This document shows positions 16,466-22,855 of a DNA stretch of 24,508 bases, piece by piece. The notes below the pieces were generated by a model. That model ran no database searches. It was not told the origin of the DNA and worked only from the letters and a program-made list of their open reading frames with translations. Origin of the DNA: Cyanobacteria bacterium UBA11153 (GTDB taxonomy: Bacteria > Cyanobacteriota > Cyanobacteriia > Cyanobacteriales > Coleofasciculaceae); NCBI GenBank assembly GCA_003511885.1, contig DOIX01000266.1:1431-25938 (forward strand), in the 5' to 3' direction. The translations under genes and the position numbers were made by a program. Numbering within the stretch: position 1 is the stretch's first letter; each line of letters starts with the position of its first letter.

Positions 16466-16775
16466 GATTGATTAGAGATGCCAAATAGAAGTGAGTTTTA
16501 CATTTTAACCTCAGCACCCCGATTTCTTTTAGAGATCGATCCTCTCTGTCTCCAAATGATATGATGTAATAGATGTAATAAACTTTTAACTTGTTAGTCG
16601 AGTTGTCCGCACTGAGATCAAATTTGGGTGATGGTAACTACCAACTCTTACATGACTTACGCAAAGCATCTATCTGTAGGGTGCGTTATGCTCTAGCTAA
16701 CGCACCATCCACTATTGGTAGCGTGACTGCGTAAGTCCTATCTTATTGCCTGCCAAAGGGAACTAACTAAGGGAT
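16466..16775. other. Intergenic region
   Basis: Non-coding spacer between the phosphatase and HNH genes. Its only clear content is the palindromic element at 16654-16737. Confidence 0.55.
16654..16737. mobile_element. MITE-like palindromic element, 84 bp
   Basis: Ends GACTTACGCA (16654-16663) and TGCGTAAGTC (16728-16737) are perfect 10-bp inverted repeats. Inside, GGTGCGTTA (16680-16688) pairs with TAACGCACC (16698-16706). The nested inverted structure and lack of coding capacity fit a non-autonomous element or dispersed palindromic repeat. GACTTACGCA ends are familiar from cyanobacterial repeats. No target duplication is evident. Confidence 0.55.
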
Positions 16776-17021
16776 TCAACCACTAAAATGACGATGGAAA
16801 CGATTATCTAAATGATGTTTCTTCTTGAGATTACAGCGACGGCAGAGAGTTTGTAAATTACTGATATCATTTTGTCCACCAAGGGCGAGAGGAATAATAT
16901 GATCGATATGAAGTGCCGTCTCTAACTTAGTTTTACCACAACTTTGGCATCGATTGCGATCGCGCTCTAATACATAATTCCTTACTGCTGTGGGAATGGG
17001 GATGCGGGGGGTTTTTGTCAT
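16776..17021 (-). CDS. Small HNH endonuclease
   Basis: An 81-residue protein that is almost entirely an HNH nuclease domain. A zinc knuckle is formed by C25-x2-C28 (CQSC) and C60-x2-C63 (CRRC). The catalytic strand-loop is HIDHIIPLALGG with D40-H41, and N55 (SNLQTLC) and N64 complete the pattern. The family cuts DNA, often nicking it, with one metal ion. There is no targeting domain, so it either acts in a restriction-like role or depends on a partner. The ATG lies two bases after the stop of the upstream KGK gene, so the two are almost certainly co-transcribed and probably translationally coupled. No immunity gene is obvious. Confidence 0.87.
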   Translation of the reverse strand: MTKTPRIPIPTAVRNYVLERDRNRCQSCGKTKLETALHIDHIIPLALGGQNDISNLQTLCRRCNLKKKHHLDNRFHRHFSG

Positions 17022-17023
17022 GG

Positions 17024-17512
17024 TTAGGATTGGGTTTCTTGGTTTATCATTTGGCGTAAATCATCAAGCGGTGATTCAGGTGTGGTGATTTCTGATGTAT
17101 TGGGGGAGAATTCTATAATAAAATGAGTTGTATACTTTTTTGTCTGATCTTTTTCATTAGGAAACATTTCTACAGATGCTTGAACTCTAAGTTTTCCTTT
17201 TTGCCATTTTGTTGAACCAAGTCTGAGAATTTCACAATCTTGTCCTTCAGGAGTAGGTAGAATCCACTTGATGGTAATATCACCTAAATAAGATTGTATT
17301 CCTAATCCCTTAATCCTTATTCTACTCTTATCAAGATTATTATCTTTATAAGTCATATTATGACTAGCTGGTCTTAAAGACCAGTTATATGCTAAAGAAT
17401 TTAATTGATTTGCCAATTCTTCCCTAAATTGACTAATTTTCAATAATTCATTATTTGCCAAAGATAAAACATCGTCATCATTATGCTCTAGTGGTTTAAA
17501 TACATTATCCAT
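17024..17512 (-). CDS. KGK-domain protein
   Basis: A 162-residue acidic to neutral soluble protein of unknown function. The C-terminal part shows the KGK domain (a cyanobacterial family named for that motif): LGSTKWQKGKLRV with KGK at 105-107, a beta-rich stretch, and ESPLDDLRQM at 146-155. The N-terminal 70 residues contain a predicted helix with many charged residues and no recognised fold. It is the middle gene of three on this strand: it starts 29 bases after the other KGK gene and ends two bases before the HNH start. Both KGK proteins share the C-terminal ESPLDDLRQM, so they are paralogues. No catalytic residue can be named. Confidence 0.78.
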   Translation of the reverse strand: MDNVFKPLEHNDDDVLSLANNELLKISQFREELANQLNSLAYNWSLRPASHNMTYKDNNLDKSRIRIKGLGIQSYLGDITIKWILPTPEGQDCEILRLGSTKWQKGKLRVQASVEMFPNEKDQTKKYTTHFIIEFSPNTSEITTPESPLDDLRQMINQETQS

Positions 17513-17541
17513 ATAAAACTTGATTTTGGTAAATTTTGTGA

Positions 17542-17916
17542 CTAACTATTATCATTCATCATCTGACGTAAATCATCAAGAGGTGATTCAGGTAAAAACA
17601 GTTGATTACTAACTGATATTTCCTCAACTTCTGGCTCATCAGGAATAAACTCTAAAGCCAATCTAACTTTACCTTTCTGCCATCCTTTACCATCACAGGT
17701 TAATACTTCACAGTCTATTCCCTCATCCCACCACTCATGTATTTCTTGATGATGTCGTCTTTTACTATTAGCAGCATTTGTACAAATATTATCAGTATTT
17801 ATAATTTTTGTAATTATAGCTTTTAGTAATTCACTCACTTTAAATGTTGGATGTGGAAGTAAAATCGGTATAGAATGTTCATCTAAAGAAACAATTTCAT
17901 TCTGTTGTAATTTCAT
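17542..17916 (-). CDS. KGK-domain protein, shorter paralogue
   Basis: A 124-residue protein, first gene of the KGK-KGK-HNH unit. The KGK motif is at 81-83 within GKGWQKGKVRLALEFIPDE, preceded by EIHEWWDEGIDCEVL, and the C-terminal ESPLDDLRQM is at 110-119. The N-terminal half is rich in Asn and Ile and has no known domain. A candidate promoter lies about 35 bases upstream and would drive all three genes. Even the DNA of the two KGK C-termini is similar (GATTTACG and TGAATCACC blocks in both), which points to a fairly recent local duplication. Function unknown. Confidence 0.78.
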   Translation of the reverse strand: MKLQQNEIVSLDEHSIPILLPHPTFKVSELLKAIITKIINTDNICTNAANSKRRHHQEIHEWWDEGIDCEVLTCDGKGWQKGKVRLALEFIPDEPEVEEISVSNQLFLPESPLDDLRQMMNDNS

Positions 17917-17951
17917 GTTGAGCTTTACATCTCAATATTCGACTAATCAAG

Positions 17952-17980
17952 ATCCTATCAGATTCCCTCAGACTTAGCAA
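17952..17980 (-). promoter_or_regulatory. Candidate promoter of the KGK-KGK-HNH unit
   Basis: On the minus strand TTGCTA (17975-17980), a 17-base spacer and TAGGAT (17952-17957) fit a sigma-70-type promoter, about 35 bases before the first ATG. Confidence 0.35.
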
Positions 17981-18059
17981 TCACCCACACACCAACATCC
18001 TCTCAAAAACCCTCTGCGCACCTCTGTGAAAACCTCTGTGTACCCTGACGGGGTGACAA

Positions 18060-19217
18060 CTATGTCTGTAAAGTAGAGTGGATAAGCCTTTCAGCTCTTC
18101 GACCTCGCTGATAATAGCGTCGTTTATGGGGACTTAATGACATTAATTGAATAGTATATTCCTGAAACAATTTTAGAGATTCCACCCAAGCATAGCCATG
18201 TATCCCAATATAAAAGTTGCTATGTCGGCGTTGTATCCTCTTTTTTTCTTTGACTCTACCAACATATTTGACTACTCCCTTACTTTTAATTTTATCGCCA
18301 GATATTAGGGCACTATTATACGCTAAAGTAATTAGTATAATTAAAGAAATTAAGCGTTGACCCGTAACCTGTGTCCCTTCGAGATTATAGCCACCTTTTT
18401 TATAATCCCGAAACATTTCCTCAATACCAAAACGTCGCTTATAAGCTAATAATGCTAATTTTGATTCGGTCAAGTTGGTCAAAATAAACCAAGGCTCTTC
18501 TGCTAGAGAACCACGATATTTCCTTGGCCATTTTCCGATAATATTGGCTGGAGCCAAGCCTTTACTTTTGGTCAACTTCACTCCTTTCAAGTAAATTGAA
18601 ACGCCTGGTTTTACACCCAAATCTTGTAATTGTATCCAGGACGATGGGGATACTTCAACGTATTCATTTTTTCTGAGACGTAGGCAGAAATAAGTCTGGG
18701 GCTGACTTATTAACCAGCTTGCCAGGTCTACTGAACAAAATTCTCTATCCGCCAAAATCACTTTTGTATAATTATTTAATAAGGTCAATACTGGCGACAA
18801 GACGGCTATTTGTTTTGCCCCATTCGTGCTACCTAATTTCGGGAGATATTCAAAATATATAGGTATAGCTCGGTTTTGATAAATTAGACTGACAAATATT
18901 AAGTTAACTGACTGCCATTGAGTCCGGTCAATAGCAATATACAAGACTGAGCCTGACTCGAAATTATTCTGCAACCAATAGCTAAATAATGGCCACCAAA
19001 TTTTGGCAACAGTTAGGTGAGGAGTATCAAGAAATATTTGTAACTTTTTCCGGCGACTCTCAAATAGGATTTTTTGAGGAAATTGCGATGCCAATTCTTC
19101 CAGTCTCACCCATCTCTGATCTTGTAAAATTGTCACCAACATGAAGAAAATTAAAAATTCTGCTCTTTTAAGCTGAGTTTTCAGGTGTTTGATGTAGAAT
19201 GTAGGTAAGAAATTCAT
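18060..19217 (-). CDS. IS4-family DDE transposase
   Basis: A 385-residue transposase. The catalytic triad is visible as D97 (AIDRTQW), D157 (LADREF) and E266 (RFGIEEMFRDYK). The exact IS4 signature Y-x2-R-x3-E-x6-K is formed by Y259, R262, E266 and K273. The length fits a complete IS4-group enzyme, with no frameshift or stop inside. It cuts and pastes its own element by binding the inverted repeats. The ATG at 19217 lies 50 bases inside a strong hairpin that could limit translation from transcripts entering from outside. The TAG stop (18060-18062) starts at the last base of the left inverted repeat. Confidence 0.92.
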   Translation of the reverse strand: MNFLPTFYIKHLKTQLKRAEFLIFFMLVTILQDQRWVRLEELASQFPQKILFESRRKKLQIFLDTPHLTVAKIWWPLFSYWLQNNFESGSVLYIAIDRTQWQSVNLIFVSLIYQNRAIPIYFEYLPKLGSTNGAKQIAVLSPVLTLLNNYTKVILADREFCSVDLASWLISQPQTYFCLRLRKNEYVEVSPSSWIQLQDLGVKPGVSIYLKGVKLTKSKGLAPANIIGKWPRKYRGSLAEEPWFILTNLTESKLALLAYKRRFGIEEMFRDYKKGGYNLEGTQVTGQRLISLIILITLAYNSALISGDKIKSKGVVKYVGRVKEKKRIQRRHSNFYIGIHGYAWVESLKLFQEYTIQLMSLSPHKRRYYQRGRRAERLIHSTLQT

Positions 19218-19266
19218 TTTTTCAATTATTTAGGTCTTCTTGAGAATAGCAGGCCTATTTTTTTTT

Positions 19267-19317
19267 GACAATAAGCTGTCAATCCCTTACTGCGTGCGGG
19301 ATTGACAGCTTGTTGTC
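19267..19317. repeat. Long hairpin at the transposase-start end of the IS
   Basis: GACAATAAGCTGTCAATCCC (19267-19286) pairs with the 20 bases at 19298-19317 around an 11-base loop, with one wobble. Its outer arm overlaps the right inverted repeat. On the plus strand it follows a run of nine T. Confidence 0.7.
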
Positions 19318-19327
19318 ACCCCGTCAG

Positions 19328-19451
19328 CTTGAAAGAGAGCCGAAGTGAGAGTCTCGATCAAGCTTTATCGAGGGAAGGTAATCTAGAATTGGCTACTCTG
19401 CTCAAGGTTATTCAGGCACTTGGTTTACGTTTGCGGGCTACTCCAATTTGA
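19328..19451 (+). pseudogene. C-terminal remnant of a HigA-type antitoxin, truncated at the IS end
   Basis: A frame reading straight out of the IS and ending TGA at 19451 encodes about 40 residues. These include SLDQALSREGN, LATLLKVIQALGLRLRATPI. This is how probable addiction-module antidote proteins (TIGR02684, HTH-containing, usually about 100 residues) end. The N-terminal DNA-binding half is absent, and nothing resembling it lies on the other side of the IS. No HigB-like toxin was found nearby. The remnant is probably non-functional. The family call is from memory of its C-terminal pattern. Confidence 0.65.
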
Positions 19452-19650
19452 AATTGCACTGCATATTGTTGTATATTCTCCTTGCAGTAATTATTCCCCT
19501 CCTCATCACTCATCCATCCTGTTTACGTCAGTTTACCGAATTCGTAGCCGTATAATGCGATCTATCGCTAGTCATTTTCCGAGTAGAAGTCTCTTGGGTT
19601 AAGATGTTAAAAGCACTTTTGACTTAATTACTGCAACCTATCCTCAACTT

Positions 19651-19863
19651 ATGCAAGTCACTCTTAACCTCGATCAAGCCCTGCTCAACGAAGCCTTGAA
19701 ATTGACAAAGCTCACTACCCAAGAAGAGTTACTGAACCTGGCGTTGCAAGAGCTAGTACGCTCCCGCCGCCAGAAAAATTTGCTGGATTTGGCAGGGCAA
19801 ATTCAGTTCGTTCCTGATTTTAATCACAAGGCTCTGCGCGAAACTCGTCATGCTGCTGATTGA
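19651..19863 (+). CDS. vapB: VapB-type antitoxin
   Basis: A 70-residue protein. The N-terminal strand MQVTLNLDQALLNEAL and following helix TQEELLNLALQELVRSRR resemble the ribbon-helix-helix fold of VapB antitoxins, which bind the operator DNA and, with the C-terminal tail, block the toxin. It overlaps vapC by 14 bases, so the two are translationally coupled, and such pairs usually repress their own promoter. No clear ribosome binding site or promoter was identified in the AT-rich leader. An antitoxin remnant lies 200 bases upstream. Confidence 0.85.
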   Translation: MQVTLNLDQALLNEALKLTKLTTQEELLNLALQELVRSRRQKNLLDLAGQIQFVPDFNHKALRETRHAAD

Positions 19864-20263
19864 TACGTCTGTATGGATCGGTGTCTTCCGCGATCGCAGC
19901 GGTGAAGTACGCCAGCAACTTGAAACCCTGATCGCAAATCGGGACGTTTTTCTTACCCGCTTCACTCAGCTTGAATTGCTCCAAGGTAGCTTGAATCAGC
20001 AAGAGTGGGATCTTTTGTCCACTTACCTTGAAGTACAAAATTACGTTGAACTCACGCCTCATTGTTGGGAAGCGGCTGCCCGCATCTACTATGACTTGCG
20101 CCGCCAAGGGCTTACCGTTCGCAGTCCAATTGATTGTTGTATTGCTCAAGCTGCCCTGGAAAACAATTTGCTTCTAATTCACAACGATCGTGACTTTGAA
20201 ACTATTGCCCAGGTGCGATCGCTCCAGCATCTTCGCTTTCAACCTGAAATTCTTCAATCGTAA
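19850..20263 (+). CDS. vapC: VapC-type PIN-domain toxin
   Basis: A 137-residue PIN-domain ribonuclease. The acidic metal-binding residues are present: D5 (LLIDTSVWI), E42 (TQLELLQG), D95 (SPIDCCIA) and D113/D115 (HNDRDFETIA). Active VapC toxins cleave tRNA or rRNA and stop translation; the target of this one cannot be read from the sequence. It starts 14 bases inside vapB. Its stop is only six bases from the stop of the convergent CHAT gene, with no room for a separate terminator. All catalytic residues are intact, so the module is probably functional. Confidence 0.88.
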   Translation: MLLIDTSVWIGVFRDRSGEVRQQLETLIANRDVFLTRFTQLELLQGSLNQQEWDLLSTYLEVQNYVELTPHCWEAAARIYYDLRRQGLTVRSPIDCCIAQAALENNLLLIHNDRDFETIAQVRSLQHLRFQPEILQS

Positions 20264-20269
20264 TAAACG

Positions 20270-22855
20270 TTAAAGCCAATTGCCGACTAATGTGTAAGAT
20301 GCCCAGTTATAGGGAGAATCGAAGTAGATATCGAAGAGGGCTTTTTGGGCGATGTGAAGGGCTTTTGCGGCACTTGTCTGGGGATTTTTTAACTCTTGAT
20401 ATAACTGGACGATTAATTGATTGGTGGGAACGGTTGGAGCTTTCCATAACGTAGAAATGGTACTGCCTGCTCCAGATTGTACCGCTAATCCGGCGAGTCC
20501 TAATATGGCTCTATTATCTCCTTGTGCGGTTTCGCAAACACTCAAAACTAGCAATTCGATCTGGGTACTGCTACTTTGAATTAATTCTTGGAAGTCGTTG
20601 GCTTTGATGAGTTCATTGTAACCGACAATAAAGGTTTCTTCGGGATTGGAACTGAATTGGCCATGAGTGGCGAGGTGAAGGGTAGAAAAGTTGTTAAATT
20701 GCAGTTGGGTTTGGAGATTTTTTTTTGTGAAGTCTGTGTTTAACAGAAGTTCGCTCGCTGCGACTTCTTTTTGAATGGGCTGTAGTTGTTCTTGTTCTAT
20801 TTTTAAGTTGGGAAAGGAAAATTTTCCCTCCGGCGGATATTTTTCAATACCTCCTAGCAAAACGTTGGTGGTTTCCGAGCGGGGTTTAGGCTCGATTAGT
20901 TGCAAGCTGGGCGCGATTGCAATATTATAATCTTTTTGTACTAAATATTCTTGTCCGTCGTATAAAACTGCCATGGGAATATTGCGAAGTTCGCCATCGA
21001 GGACAAAAACTAAGGTTTCGACTTCATCGCTCTTTTTGAGGGATTCTTCAAGGGGTTGCAAAATCCACCCATATATTTCTTGCGCGAGTTGGTTGAATTC
21101 ATCGATATCAACTCCTGGTACGATTAAGAAGTTGCGGAGTTGTCGCAGTTTCTTTTTGGCTTCTGACTGGCTAATTAAAGTCTCGTGGTATTTGAGGGAT
21201 TGGTTGGGAAGTTTGAAGAGGAGTGCGACGCGATCTTCAAGGATGATAGGATAAATTAAGGCGGCTTTGGTTTGGGTAATTTGTTCGCTGCGATTGGCAA
21301 TTTGTTCGAGGGGAGAAGTTGAGTTGTTTGGGGCTAAGTTGCCTAGATTACATCCTAAAAAGTTTTCGAGTTGAGCAAGTTGAAGTTCGTCAATCTGTTT
21401 GATGGCTTGTTGGAGATTTTCGAGACTGGGTTCGGAAGTGGTTTTGGTAGTTAAAATGATATTCACAAATTGCCGATAGAAGGGTTCGACATCATCGCGA
21501 AAGGAGAATTGAGCATCTTTATTGACGGCGGTTAAGTTTTTGCGGATGGATTGGAGGGTATTGCTGGCATTTTCGTAGGCGGTTTTTGCACTTTTAAAAT
21601 CGGGCTGTTTTTGCTGGTTTAAAATTCGTCCAAGTTGCCATTCCCACTGATAGATACTCTCTATGGCGTTAATTTCTCGAGCGAGTTGTACGGCTTTTTG
21701 GGTTGCGTCTAGGGCTGCGGAATATCGCCCGGTGAGTTCGTACAACCAACCGAGATTGCCGATTGCGTAAGCCCAGGCTTGTTTGTCGGCTAAGGTTTGG
21801 GATTGTTGAATCGAATTTTGGAAAAGTTGCTCGATATTTTGCTCGGAAAGTAGGGGAGATTGAAGTCCGAGTTTCAAGGAGAGGAAGGCAAGACTGCGGG
21901 CATAATTAATTTCAGTATAAATGGCTTCGTGATTGGTTGGTAAATCTGTAATTTTATCCTGAATTTCCAGTAGTTTTAATATCTCTGCTCGCACCGCTGG
22001 ATTCGGCAATCCTTGTTCGATTTCGACTAGCAAACTGAGGCGATTGAGTTGGGCTTGAAGGGCGGGAAGTTGGGCGGTAGATTCGGGGTAGCAGGCGGTT
22101 GCTTGTTGGTAAAGCGCGATCGCTTGCTGGTAATATGCGATCGCGCTGGAACTGGAAATAATCTGCGGGGATGTAGTACAATCGGCGGTAGGCGCTGGCA
22201 TGACAAAAGGTTTATTGCCGAGGGTTTCGGTGCGATCGCGCTCTCGATTTCCTAGCACGCGGGCGACGTTTCCCAAACTCAGAAGGGTAGCGCCTTTGGC
22301 TGGCTCGGAGGATAATTGTTGCGCGATTTCCCAATTTTGCTGCAAGATTTCTTTCGCGCTTTCAAAGTTACCCAGCGATCGCAAAATATCGCCGAGGGTT
22401 TGCAATCCGGTATGGAGAAGGAAGGAAGGTTGTTGAGGGGGAATAACTGGTGGGTTTGGGTTAGGATCGCAAAGAGCATCGTCCAGTTTTAAGGCTTGGG
22501 TTGCCGTCTTGCAAGCGCGACGAGAAAGTCCCATGGCGGATAGGGCACGAGATTGGTTAATCAGACTGCCCGATATGCCGATTTCATCGCCGCTTTGCCG
22601 ATAAATTGCCGTCGCTTTCTCCCAGGAATTGAGGGCGCGATCGAATTGTCCGGCTTCGTAAAAAAGTCTGCCTGCTTCAATGAGTTGCGGTGCGGTGATG
22701 ACGCTATCTTTTGGTGTTAATTGATTCTCAGCAGGAAAATTTGCCCAAACAGAAATCGGCATCAAGCTCAAAATTAAAGTTAAACTTAAACCGACCCCAA
22801 AATAAATTAAAATAGGCTGTAACTTAAAGAGAAAAATAAGCCATTTTCTTGCCAT
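20270..22855 (-). CDS. Secreted TPR-CHAT protease-like protein
   Basis: An 861-residue protein. Residues 1-38 look like a signal peptide (LYFGVGLSLTLILSL-type hydrophobic core, cleavage near VWA-NF). Tetratricopeptide-like helices fill about 50-430 (AGRLFYEAGQFDRALNSWEKA, AYAIGNLGWLYELTGRYSAAL). The CHAT domain covers about 590-861 with the caspase-like catalytic pair H741 (LATHG) and C784 (LSVCETA), so peptidase activity is plausible. The start at 22855 is supported by GGAGG five bases upstream. The start lies 49 bases inside the end of the transporter gene, so expression is coupled. CHAT proteins in cyanobacteria often neighbour two-partner-secretion genes; cargo status here is inference. 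Confidence 0.88.
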   Translation of the reverse strand: MARKWLIFLFKLQPILIYFGVGLSLTLILSLMPISVWANFPAENQLTPKDSVITAPQLIEAGRLFYEAGQFDRALNSWEKATAIYRQSGDEIGISGSLINQSRALSAMGLSRRACKTATQALKLDDALCDPNPNPPVIPPQQPSFLLHTGLQTLGDILRSLGNFESAKEILQQNWEIAQQLSSEPAKGATLLSLGNVARVLGNRERDRTETLGNKPFVMPAPTADCTTSPQIISSSSAIAYYQQAIALYQQATACYPESTAQLPALQAQLNRLSLLVEIEQGLPNPAVRAEILKLLEIQDKITDLPTNHEAIYTEINYARSLAFLSLKLGLQSPLLSEQNIEQLFQNSIQQSQTLADKQAWAYAIGNLGWLYELTGRYSAALDATQKAVQLAREINAIESIYQWEWQLGRILNQQKQPDFKSAKTAYENASNTLQSIRKNLTAVNKDAQFSFRDDVEPFYRQFVNIILTTKTTSEPSLENLQQAIKQIDELQLAQLENFLGCNLGNLAPNNSTSPLEQIANRSEQITQTKAALIYPIILEDRVALLFKLPNQSLKYHETLISQSEAKKKLRQLRNFLIVPGVDIDEFNQLAQEIYGWILQPLEESLKKSDEVETLVFVLDGELRNIPMAVLYDGQEYLVQKDYNIAIAPSLQLIEPKPRSETTNVLLGGIEKYPPEGKFSFPNLKIEQEQLQPIQKEVAASELLLNTDFTKKNLQTQLQFNNFSTLHLATHGQFSSNPEETFIVGYNELIKANDFQELIQSSSTQIELLVLSVCETAQGDNRAILGLAGLAVQSGAGSTISTLWKAPTVPTNQLIVQLYQELKNPQTSAAKALHIAQKALFDIYFDSPYNWASYTLVGNWL

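Larger units (their letters stand above)
18045..19327 (-). mobile_element. IS4-type insertion sequence, 1283 bp
   Basis: A 16-bp perfect terminal inverted repeat marks the ends: CTGACGGGGTGACAAC at 18045-18060 and its reverse complement at 19312-19327. The element holds one transposase gene, whose stop codon overlaps the left inverted repeat, and a long hairpin next to the right end. The flanks (ending GTGTACC on the left, starting CTTGAAA on the right) do not show a target duplication. The copy looks intact. Confidence 0.85.

Noticed and set aside
19258..19317. Intrinsic terminator at the T-run and hairpin in the IS
   Set aside because: The T-run precedes the hairpin on the plus strand and is an A-run after it on the minus strand, so the order is wrong for a classical terminator in either direction.
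19820..20149. 109-codon minus-strand frame over vapBC
   Set aside because: Shadow of the vapB/vapC genes, which have full family signatures.
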